64,000 nt of DNA, taken from Candidatus Poseidoniaceae archaeon. Its GTDB lineage: Archaea > Thermoplasmatota > Poseidoniia > Poseidoniales > Poseidoniaceae. Both the position numbers and the translations under genes were made by a program. This document shows, one piece after another, positions 20,263 to 27,877 of this stretch. Position 1 is the first letter of the stretch. Each line of letters starts with the position of its first letter. Where the stretch lies: contig CASIAI010000002.1 in assembly GCA_949372655.1 (NCBI GenBank), forward strand, positions 186,001 through 250,000, in the 5' to 3' direction. Under the pieces are notes generated by a model. That model searched no databases. It was given only the letters and a program-made list of their open reading frames with translations, and had not been told where the DNA came from.

Positions 20263-21509
20263 CAATTCCCCTCCATTAACTGTTCAACTAAAGGTGCAAC
20301 TTTAGTCATGTAAGCAGTCATATTTCGACAAACTCTCTTTGAATCATGATTGAAGAAATCAAACCATGCCATAATTCGGTCTTGACGATGGAAACGTTCA
20401 ACCATTTGATTTGCGACTTCCTCTACATTCCCAATCAAGGCATTATTTGCAGCACGAGCAACTTTACTCGGATCAATAGTTCCTTCCAGAGCGTTCCAAT
20501 AAGCCTCGAGTGCTTCGGATGCTTCTAACTTTGCAGCATTACTTTGTTGTGATGGAGTCAGACCTTGCTCATCATTTATGAATACAAAACTAGTTCTTGG
20601 CATATCTCTTCGATGCCATTCTCCACCACTTTTATGATAGCATTGAGACATTCTTTGATGAGTGTCATCGATCACTTCGGGTGAAGTGATAGATAGATTA
20701 AACACCTTCACAGGTAAAAACTTGTTAACGAATTGTTGTGCTTTGGGGTCATGTGTTCCAGCAACTAGTTGTAACTGAGCTCGATTCCATTGTTTAGGAA
20801 TAATAGAAATATCTTCGAACTTATATCTATTGGGAATCTCAATGCTATCTACTATTTCTTCTGAGTTTGAAGATTCTCTATATGCAGTTTGAACCTTCAG
20901 CCAATCCTCATCTGAGCGAAAGTTATCACGAGTAAGAATTGTTTTACCAATCATATCGCTATTGATTGTATCGCCACGAAGAAGTCTAAGGAAAATTTCA
21001 CTCGCTTCCATGAATATTTGCCCTCTAAGGGCGGGCCATGCTGCCTTTTCATGAGAGTTTCTTGGAACGATTCCATACGGCCTAGCCATAAATTCGAACC
21101 TACCAGCACTAAATCCAATATTCAGTTTTCTTTTTTCATCCATCATAGAAAGAAATTGAACTGTATTTGCAATTCTCTCTGCTTGTGCAATCGGTCCACC
21201 ACTTGCTAGAATACTGATTACTGCTGAGCCGATATTGATATCCTTTGTTTTACGGAAACTTTCCATTGCTAGTTGTGTAAAATCTGTACATAATCCTACT
21301 TCACCTTGCCAGTGAGGTACTACTGGTTGACTATTCGATTTTTGAGTTTCTGTTGAAAGGTGCGCTTGGGCAATCCATCCGGTTCCAAAACCAAGTTTGT
21401 CAGCATGTTGAAGTTGTTCGAAGTAACTGGAAAACATCTCGGATTCACTTGGAATCTGCCCATCTCTATCCGGTGTTTGGCTAATGGAGAAGAAAATATC
21501 ATGTTCCAT
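20262..21509 (-). CDS. Luciferase-like (LLM class) flavin-dependent monooxygenase
   Basis: 415 residues with the bacterial-luciferase TIM-barrel pattern: N-terminal DIFFSISQTPD, an LGFGTGWIAQAHLS segment (strand 2/helix 2), IANTVQFLSMM and the FMN-phosphate-side GFSAGRFEF. LLM enzymes use reduced FMN or F420 and O2 to hydroxylate, desulfonate or cleave organic substrates. The length and C-terminal helical region are typical. It is the first gene of the tight LLM - asparaginase II - ALDH operon. An oxygenase here fits an aromatic or amine degradation pathway, but the substrate cannot be deduced. FMN versus F420 use is also undecided. Confidence 0.83.
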   Translation of the reverse strand: MEHDIFFSISQTPDRDGQIPSESEMFSSYFEQLQHADKLGFGTGWIAQAHLSTETQKSNSQPVVPHWQGEVGLCTDFTQLAMESFRKTKDINIGSAVISILASGGPIAQAERIANTVQFLSMMDEKRKLNIGFSAGRFEFMARPYGIVPRNSHEKAAWPALRGQIFMEASEIFLRLLRGDTINSDMIGKTILTRDNFRSDEDWLKVQTAYRESSNSEEIVDSIEIPNRYKFEDISIIPKQWNRAQLQLVAGTHDPKAQQFVNKFLPVKVFNLSITSPEVIDDTHQRMSQCYHKSGGEWHRRDMPRTSFVFINDEQGLTPSQQSNAAKLEASEALEAYWNALEGTIDPSKVARAANNALIGNVEEVANQMVERFHRQDRIMAWFDFFNHDSKRVCRNMTAYMTKVAPLVEQLMEGN

Positions 21510-21570
21510 GTTCCATCACCGTTCTTGCCAGTTGCTTTCATATCATAACTTTGTGGACTAAAATTTATGC

Positions 21571-22407
21571 TTAGTCATTGTCTGGAGGTTGTTCAATATT
21601 CGTCAGTGCTTCGATACGGTCACGAACTTGAGGAGGTGCTGGGATTCCAAGGGCAATGAAAGAGTGAAGGCAATCAGAAAGTAATAACATTGCAGTTTGA
21701 TAATCCTCGCTAATTTCAGCGATATCTGCTAAGCCCCACCTAGCAACTAACTGACCAGATACATCCTCTATTTCATTGGCAAGTTTCAAAGATTGGTTGT
21801 ATAAATCTTGAGCAGCGTCAAAAGAACCTATTGTGGCTTGAGTGTGTGCAAGGTCGCTCATAGCTTCTATCTGACCTTCTAAATCTCCCAGTTTCATTAA
21901 AATCTCTAATTTTCTAGTGCCATGGACAATCGCTTCATCATTCAGGTCTTCTCTTTTACAACACGCTTCAAGAAGTGCCAAACCATAAACGATTCCAGCC
22001 TCATCATCATTTGATTCACGAAGGCGTAATGAGCGGTTAGCAAACATTTTTGCCTCAGTTAACTCATTTTGAGCAAGATGCATCAATCCCAAGTGGTGCA
22101 TAATAGCAGCAGAAAGAGTACCCCCTTCGACTAAATTTTCAGTTTTGGAAGATAATTTAGCATAATCTTCTATCGGGGCATCTTTGAGTTTCATTATTTC
22201 AAATTCAGCCCATCCCTTTTCGACTTCATCTTGACTTATATCTAAAGCATGCTCTAGTAACCTTTGAACCAAATCTTCATCGCCAAGTTCTTCTGCGAGT
22301 GGAATTAGACGTAATGCAAGTGACGTATTGACATTCTCAAGTGCCTCACCTTTTGTGAGCATATCAAGAATTTTACGTGCCTGTTCAGGACTCACCTCTC
22401 CGGACAT
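21571..22407 (-). CDS. TPR-repeat protein
   Basis: 278 residues, all alpha-helical, with degenerate tetratricopeptide repeats. Examples are LGLMHLAQNELTEAKMFANR, IVYGLALLEACCKREDLNDE and ATIGSFDAAQDLYNQSLKLA, each in the 34-residue W/L/G/Y/A/F/A/P pattern. There is no signal peptide or membrane helix, so it is probably a cytoplasmic protein-protein adaptor. It ends 61 bases before the luciferase-like gene on the same strand and is divergent from the secreted nuclease gene. No partner can be named. Confidence 0.75.
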   Translation of the reverse strand: MSGEVSPEQARKILDMLTKGEALENVNTSLALRLIPLAEELGDEDLVQRLLEHALDISQDEVEKGWAEFEIMKLKDAPIEDYAKLSSKTENLVEGGTLSAAIMHHLGLMHLAQNELTEAKMFANRSLRLRESNDDEAGIVYGLALLEACCKREDLNDEAIVHGTRKLEILMKLGDLEGQIEAMSDLAHTQATIGSFDAAQDLYNQSLKLANEIEDVSGQLVARWGLADIAEISEDYQTAMLLLSDCLHSFIALGIPAPPQVRDRIEALTNIEQPPDND

Positions 22408-22496
22408 AACCCGTGGTAGAACTACCGCGTCAATAACCTATGCATTGATGGGATTTAGAAACAAGATTGATAACATCGTAAATCCCCCGAGAGATA

Positions 22497-23456
22497 ATGG
22501 CTTCTATGGAAGGTTACCTTCAAGCATTAAGTTTAGTTGCCATATTAATCTTAGCGCCGATGACAATTCATCTTCTTGTATACAAAGAAGACAACACGGT
22601 ATTTGTTTTTGTGGAAACAGAGACTGAAGTTGATTCCAACAATGAAACAATCGCTCGAGAAATACCCGAACTTAATCGTTCTGAAGTCGCTAGAATCGCG
22701 ACCTTTAACATCAAAGTTTTTGGTGAAAGCAAAATGGGTAAGCCAGACATTATCAGCGTTTTAGTGGATACAGTTCTTCAATATGATATGGTTTCAGTCC
22801 AAGAAATAAGAGACTTGGACCAAACGGTTCCTTATGACTTTCTTGAGCAAATAAATAATCGTTCCAATAATACTTGGAATATGTTGCTCAGTGAAAGAAG
22901 TGGTCAGCAAGAAGATGATACTTATCAAGAGCAATATGCATATTATTACAATACCACAGTATTCTCTCCAATTAATGGTTCATTGTATAATGACTCTGAG
23001 TATGATTTATTTCAAAAAGAACCTTACTTAGGTAGTTTTGAATTATTGAATGCGAGTGGTAACTCATCAGGATTTGATTTCACTTTGATCACAATTCATA
23101 CTAAACCAGCATCTGCGATGGAAGAAATCAATGCCCTACATACAGTAGTTCAGGATTATCAAGCACAAAACCCACAAGAGTCCGATATTGTAATTCTAGG
23201 TGATTATAATGCTGGTTGTACTTATGCTTCCTCCGAAGAATTATGGTCGTCTCCTATGAGAAATTCCAACTATACTTGGCTAGTTCCAGATTCTGCTGAT
23301 ACCACCGTATCTTCAACCGACTGTGCTTATGATCGAATTGTAACTACAGGCGATTTAAGCGGACGCCTAGTTGGTAATTGGGGCGTAGACCGCTCATCGT
23401 TTAGCACATCAAATGTTTCAGACCACTATCCTGTTTGGTTTGATATATATCGATGA
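22497..23456 (+). CDS. Secreted/membrane-anchored DNase I-fold nuclease (EEP family)
   Basis: 319 residues. An N-terminal hydrophobic helix (residues 6-28) acts as signal or anchor. The endonuclease/exonuclease/phosphatase fold follows with all key residues: Asn71 (ATFNIKVF), Glu103 (SVQEIRDL), His201 (ITIHTKP), Asp236 and Asn238 (LGDYNAG), and Asp309-His310 (SDHYPVWF). The pattern is that of DNase I-like secreted nucleases, so degradation of extracellular DNA for nutrients is the likely role. A phosphatase or phospholipase activity is less likely but possible. It is the only plus-strand gene inside this block, and its stop codon abuts that of the SDR gene with no gap. Confidence 0.87.
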   Translation: MASMEGYLQALSLVAILILAPMTIHLLVYKEDNTVFVFVETETEVDSNNETIAREIPELNRSEVARIATFNIKVFGESKMGKPDIISVLVDTVLQYDMVSVQEIRDLDQTVPYDFLEQINNRSNNTWNMLLSERSGQQEDDTYQEQYAYYYNTTVFSPINGSLYNDSEYDLFQKEPYLGSFELLNASGNSSGFDFTLITIHTKPASAMEEINALHTVVQDYQAQNPQESDIVILGDYNAGCTYASSEELWSSPMRNSNYTWLVPDSADTTVSSTDCAYDRIVTTGDLSGRLVGNWGVDRSSFSTSNVSDHYPVWFDIYR

Positions 23457-24272
23457 TTAAATCCCGCGAAGTCTTCCACCATCGACTGCTAGTGAGACTC
23501 CTCTAATTCCACCTGATGCAGGAAGCGCTAGGAATAAAATTGCTGAGGCGGTCTCCAATGGGTCAATCAATCGTCCAATAGGTACTTGTTCAATCCATGA
23601 TTTATGTATGTCATCAGTACTCTTTCCGGTTCTTTGGTGAATCGAATCAGCTAGACTTCCTAATCTCTTGGTATCAGTGAATCCAGGTAATACATTGTTG
23701 ATGGTTATGCAAGGGTCTAATTCACGTGATAATGACTTGGCCCAAGAAGCCATAGCCCCTCTAAGTGTATTGGATAGTCCTATGTTTGGAATTGGTTCTT
23801 TTACCGAAGTTGAGATAATTTGAATTATTCTACCAAACTTCTCTTTGACCATTTGGGGGGCTAATAGTTGTACCAAAGTATGAGATGCATGAAGATGTCT
23901 CTTGAATGGTGCTTCAAAATCTCCGACTTCATTATTCAAAAGCGGACCACCAGGAGGGCCTCCCGAATTGTTAATGAGAATGTGGACTGGACCATTTCCA
24001 GCGACTACAGTTTCAACTTTCGAACTTAGTGATTCAAGGTCTTCAAGGTCGAGGAGACATACTTGGTGATTACCACTTCCTAGTTGCGAAAGTTCACCTT
24101 TTAATTCTTCCAGAGCACTTTTATTTCGTGCACAAATAGTGACATCAGCTCCTGCTTTAGCCAACATTCTTGCCGTTGCAGCACCAATACCACGACTTGC
24201 TCCACAAACCATTGCGTGCTTTCCAGTCAAGGAATTTTCCGAGTAAGGGAAGTCAGAGCCTAGTAGTTCCAT
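23457..24272 (-). CDS. SDR-family oxidoreductase with atypical active site
   Basis: 271 residues. The Rossmann dinucleotide site GASRGIGAA is near the N-terminus, then NNSGGPPGGP, a Ser-containing IISTSVKEP and a C-terminal VDGG. The usual YxxxK catalytic pair is absent: the segment reads LSNTLRGAM, with Asn and Arg in place of Tyr and Lys. This substitution is typical of the subgroup of SDRs often labelled BKR-like (NN.GGPP.GP), so the gene is not decayed. Substrate is unknown. It lies 38 bases downstream of the alpha/beta hydrolase on the same strand. Confidence 0.85.
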   Translation of the reverse strand: MELLGSDFPYSENSLTGKHAMVCGASRGIGAATARMLAKAGADVTICARNKSALEELKGELSQLGSGNHQVCLLDLEDLESLSSKVETVVAGNGPVHILINNSGGPPGGPLLNNEVGDFEAPFKRHLHASHTLVQLLAPQMVKEKFGRIIQIISTSVKEPIPNIGLSNTLRGAMASWAKSLSRELDPCITINNVLPGFTDTKRLGSLADSIHQRTGKSTDDIHKSWIEQVPIGRLIDPLETASAILFLALPASGGIRGVSLAVDGGRLRGI

Positions 24273-24310
24273 GAATTAATCCAAGAGGTCTTCCATCATA
24301 GGTATTCGCA

Positions 24311-25057
24311 TCATAGCCAATCTAAGATTGCGTTTAATTCAACCAACCAATCATCACTAGCAACATCAATAATTGAGAAGTGGTCACCAGGCAGCCATAA
24401 CTTTTGGACATCTGCACCTTTTGCTTTCATTACTCTTACATATGTTTCGGATTGCTCATATGGAACTTCGTCATCTTTTTCTCCATGAATAATCAATACT
24501 GGTGAGATAGGAGGGTTATCCACTGGATTGAGTTGTGACCATAAGTCTGGATTTTCTTCTGGTGTACAACCAAGCCACTTACGCACAGCATCTCCATCGT
24601 CGGAAAGTTTTGCATGGTCTGCTCCTATCAAGTCGGTAATAGGTGCTTGAGCGATTGCCAGCCAAGGTTTCCTTTCTGCTTTAGAAGCGAGTATTAGTGC
24701 TAATTGTCCACCTGCTGAGTGACCCATTACCATAGAGCGAGTAATATCAATTCCAGGTAATAGTGCCAACTGGCCCCATGCTCGCATGACATCTGAAAGT
24801 GTATCCATCCAAACTCCACTCTCATCATCAGTCCACCTTTTAAATTCAATATTCCAGGCAGCAACTCCAGCTTCTGCTAAGTCTTCAGCAATCGGTTTCA
24901 TTAGATCAGAATCATACTTATCTTTCCAAAAACCGCCATGAATCAACATAATACAAGGAATTCCAAAACCCGTCTGGTATGGTGAAGGTTCATCAGGCAT
25001 GTATAAATCAGCATATTGCCAAGTTTCAGCACCCCACTGCATACGGTCAACCGCCAT
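24311..25057 (-). CDS. Alpha/beta hydrolase, kynurenine formamidase-like
   Basis: 248 residues of the alpha/beta-hydrolase fold. The oxyanion motif is HGGFW, close to the HGGYW-type motif of kynurenine formamidases and related BD-FAE esterases. The nucleophile Ser is in GHSAGGQLA, the acid Asp in HGEKDDEVP and the catalytic His in GDHFSI. Length and motif spacing fit kynurenine formamidase (N-formylkynurenine to kynurenine plus formate), but many carboxylesterases share these features. It is the first gene of the minus-strand run. The nearby aminophenol-cleavage genes make an aromatic amide substrate attractive, which is inference. Confidence 0.8.
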   Translation of the reverse strand: MAVDRMQWGAETWQYADLYMPDEPSPYQTGFGIPCIMLIHGGFWKDKYDSDLMKPIAEDLAEAGVAAWNIEFKRWTDDESGVWMDTLSDVMRAWGQLALLPGIDITRSMVMGHSAGGQLALILASKAERKPWLAIAQAPITDLIGADHAKLSDDGDAVRKWLGCTPEENPDLWSQLNPVDNPPISPVLIIHGEKDDEVPYEQSETYVRVMKAKGADVQKLWLPGDHFSIIDVASDDWLVELNAILDWL

Positions 25058-25142
25058 ATCAAATCCTGATGGTTGATGTCTATCACACTTACTCTAACGA
25101 TTGTGACTGACATATTGAAGAGTAGAACTTACTGGCAAGACT

Positions 25143-25598
25143 ATGGGCAATCCTTTGGACATAGAATTTGAAACAATGAATGGTGAGAAAACTACTTTGA
25201 GAGAACTTGGAGATTCCAACACCAATAATTGGGTTGTAGTTAATGTTGCAAGTGCATGTGGTTTTACACGTCAATACACTCAATTACAAGAAATTTCACA
25301 ACAGGATGGAGTTATAGTTGTTGGTTTCCCTTGTAATCAGTTTGGTGCTCAAGAACCGGGTACTCATGATGAAATATGCGATTTTACAGCCTCAAAGTAC
25401 GATGTAGATTTCCCTCTAATGGCTAAATTAGAAGTTAAGGGTGAAAATCAAAATCAATTATTTACCGAACTTAGTAAATCGACTGGTTCTGATGGTCATA
25501 CAGGCGATATACGCTGGAACTTTGAAAAGTTCCTTGTTACAAGTGATGGCGCTGTTGCTCGCTTTTCATCTCGGGACTCACCTTTAGAAATGGTATAA
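25143..25598 (+). CDS. Glutathione peroxidase family protein (Cys type)
   Basis: 151 residues with the thioredoxin-fold GPx motifs: NVASACGFTRQYTQL with peroxidatic Cys39 (Cys, not selenocysteine), FPCNQFGAQEPG with the catalytic Gln, and IRWNFEKFLV with the catalytic Trp and Asn. It reduces hydrogen or lipid peroxides; Cys-type GPx enzymes usually take electrons from thioredoxin. It is cytoplasmic, with no signal peptide. The gene is divergent from the hydrolase gene (85-base spacer) and ends immediately beside the GST gene on the opposite strand. GPx is uncommon in archaea, suggesting acquisition from bacteria. Confidence 0.92.
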   Translation: MGNPLDIEFETMNGEKTTLRELGDSNTNNWVVVNVASACGFTRQYTQLQEISQQDGVIVVGFPCNQFGAQEPGTHDEICDFTASKYDVDFPLMAKLEVKGENQNQLFTELSKSTGSDGHTGDIRWNFEKFLVTSDGAVARFSSRDSPLEMV

Positions 25599-26267
25599 TT
25601 AATTTGAGTTACTAAAGGCACCGGGGCGGAAAACCCATCGCTTTTCATCTTCCTTACTGTAGTAATTTTTCACTCTATCATCATTTGACACTTTGTCATG
25701 GAATTTTAGCAATGATGGATAATTAGACACCATATCTGCAGTAATTCCATCAAATTGTCCTGAAAACATCATGAATGTATCCATGAATACTTTGATGTCA
25801 GCAATTGTCAAATCCTCAGTATTTGCTAGCCATCCTGTAGAGGAATTCTCAACTATCTTTGAAATATCTTTTAGAGCAATATCCATTTTCCCGCCTTCAA
25901 CAAACATTTCTTGACGTGCAGCTATTTTTTCATCGAGGTCTTCAATTGAAAATGTCGGGATAAAATGCTGCCTCCATCCATTGGTTAATTCAACTATTTC
26001 GTCAACCTTTGCCCTTACAAAAAGATTGGTTGGCTCGATACCTGCTAATGCTCCAGTGTATCTTAGAAGTGCGTTTGATTCAGCGAGAGTTCCTTCTGGA
26101 GTTCGAATAATAGGTAGGTATCCCCATGGAAGTTCTCCTTTATTTTTCATATCCAAGTAGCCGTCCCAATCTACTGTAGTATTTTTCCATTCCAATCCAG
26201 ATATCTCTAAACAAAATCTAGAAACTTCAGCAAAACCAGGCCCTTCAAAATAAACAACTTCATGCAT
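25599..26267 (-). CDS. Glutathione S-transferase-like protein
   Basis: 222 residues. The N-terminal thioredoxin-like domain has the GST pattern (GELPWGYLPIIRTPEGTLAE, with a cis-Pro after the glycine and the ESNALLRY substrate-peptide segment), and the all-helical C-terminal domain contains LTIADIKVFMDT, the conserved N-capping Asp region. It resembles sigma/alpha-type GSTs. Archaea generally lack glutathione, so the thiol used, or a non-enzymatic role, is unclear. It shares a boundary with the GPx gene and lies 45 bases upstream of aspS on the same strand. Confidence 0.85.
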   Translation of the reverse strand: MHEVVYFEGPGFAEVSRFCLEISGLEWKNTTVDWDGYLDMKNKGELPWGYLPIIRTPEGTLAESNALLRYTGALAGIEPTNLFVRAKVDEIVELTNGWRQHFIPTFSIEDLDEKIAARQEMFVEGGKMDIALKDISKIVENSSTGWLANTEDLTIADIKVFMDTFMMFSGQFDGITADMVSNYPSLLKFHDKVSNDDRVKNYYSKEDEKRWVFRPGAFSNSN

Positions 26268-26312
26268 GAGCGGCGCTCATGGAGAGGGTTGATAATAGTT
26301 GACTAAACTGTA

Positions 26313-27719
26313 TTAAGGGCAGATTCTCTTTCTGTCACGAGGGAATAATACGGTTTCACGTACATTCTTGGCTCCAGTTAGTTTCATCAAAATTCTCTCA
26401 ACACCAAGTCCCCATCCAGCGTGAGGTGGAACTCCATGCCTAAATCCAGCGATATAGAACTCGAATTCTTCGGGGTCTAGTTCCATATCCTTAAGATTCT
26501 CAATCAATACATCCATTCTATGTTCACGCTGTCCACCGGATGTTAGTTCATCTCTACCGAAGTTCAGGTCAAACCCTCGGCTTAACTGCTTTCCAGTTGA
26601 ACCGATTTCTCCTTCAACGTGATGTATGTAGAACGGCTTAAGTTCCATTGGCCACTGCGGTAAGAAATAGAATTGAGGTAAATCTTCGGCTAGTAAATCA
26701 GAGTTTTCTGCATCGATGTCATCGCCCCATTCGATTTTTCCACCTTTCTTTTTGATAATGTCAATAGCATCACAATAAGATACTCTTGGGAATGGTAGTT
26801 CAGGAACTATGACCTCAACAGGTTCTTCACCTTGGGTTGCTCGATATTGGTTGATGGTTATGATATGTTGCTGAGATTCTTCATCTTTAGAAACAGAATC
26901 CCACATATGGTGAATCATTCTCTCCAGAACTCCCATTACGTCACCATCAGTAGCCCAAGAGCATTCCATATCAAAGGAAATAAATTCGTTAAGGTGTCGG
27001 TATGTGTCATGCTTTTCCGCTCTGAATGCCGGTCCAACTTCGAATACTCTTTCCAGTCCACCGGACATACAAAGTTGCTTGAATAATTGAGGTGATTGAT
27101 TTAGATATGCTGGGGTATCGAAATACTGCATAGGGAAAAGGTCAGTACCTCCTTCAGTAGCAGTGGCGACAATTTTTGGAGTGTGAGTTTCGAAGAAACC
27201 TTCGTTGATCAAAGCCTCTCTCCCATACTGTAGAACTTTACCTCTAAGTCTAAACATAGCGGCAACATGTGCTCTTCTAAGGTCCAAGAATCTGTTATCT
27301 AATCGAGTATCTAAGGCAACATGGACAGTGTCGGTCACACCAAGTGGTAGTGGTGCTTCTGCTCTTGCAATTACAGTTACACTATTTGCTACAACTTCGT
27401 ATGCAGGTGGTGGAACTGGTTCTCCTTCCTTCGCCTTAGGCGGTCTCTTTTGTGAAACTGTTCCGATGAACTGTAAGGTTGATTCACGAGTCATTCGTTG
27501 AACCATATCTAGAGATTCATCTCCGACATTGTCTGCTTTGAGGAAAACCTGTGTTTTACCAGTACCATCTCTTAGGTCGACAAAACAGATGGCTCCTTTG
27601 CCACGGTTTGCTTCCATAAATCCAGCAACGGTAACTTCTTGACCGACGAGTTTAGCGCCATCTGATTGAATTTCACCCAGCGTGTGTGTTCTGTATGCGG
27701 TTGCAACATAAGTGGTCAT
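26313..27719 (-). CDS. aspS: Aspartyl-tRNA synthetase, archaeal type
   Basis: 468 residues from the ATG at 27719 (MTTYVATAYRTHTLGEI). An upstream in-frame ATG at 27752 would add 11 residues, but family members usually start just before the 'RTHT' segment. The protein has an N-terminal OB-fold anticodon-binding domain (VTVAGFMEANRGKG) and a class II core: SPQLFKQL, the motif 2 Arg in GPAFRAEKHDTYRHLNEF, and motif 3 GWGLGVERILMKLTGAKNVRE. It charges tRNA-Asp, and in archaea often tRNA-Asn for the amidotransferase route; which applies here cannot be told. It is divergent from metK. Confidence 0.95.
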   Translation of the reverse strand: MTTYVATAYRTHTLGEIQSDGAKLVGQEVTVAGFMEANRGKGAICFVDLRDGTGKTQVFLKADNVGDESLDMVQRMTRESTLQFIGTVSQKRPPKAKEGEPVPPPAYEVVANSVTVIARAEAPLPLGVTDTVHVALDTRLDNRFLDLRRAHVAAMFRLRGKVLQYGREALINEGFFETHTPKIVATATEGGTDLFPMQYFDTPAYLNQSPQLFKQLCMSGGLERVFEVGPAFRAEKHDTYRHLNEFISFDMECSWATDGDVMGVLERMIHHMWDSVSKDEESQQHIITINQYRATQGEEPVEVIVPELPFPRVSYCDAIDIIKKKGGKIEWGDDIDAENSDLLAEDLPQFYFLPQWPMELKPFYIHHVEGEIGSTGKQLSRGFDLNFGRDELTSGGQREHRMDVLIENLKDMELDPEEFEFYIAGFRHGVPPHAGWGLGVERILMKLTGAKNVRETVLFPRDRKRICP

Positions 27720-27808
27720 ATTCGGGCGGAGGGGGTTTAGAACATCAAGCATTCGTTTGAAACTGCTTGAATACTGTAAGACTCAAGAGGAAACTTTGAG
27801 ACTTTTAT

Positions 27809-27818
27809 GATTATAAAG
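27809..27818. promoter_or_regulatory. Possible TATA element between aspS and metK
   Basis: GATTATAAAG lies in the 158-base divergent spacer, 60 bases before the metK ATG. Its complement also reads as an AT-rich box for aspS, about 90 bases from the preferred start. The TATA-like assignment rests on sequence resemblance only. Confidence 0.35.
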
Positions 27819-27877
27819 AATATTTCAGTTAGTAAAGAGGCGATTGATTCATAAATGGTTGATGAAGCGGAGCAAAC

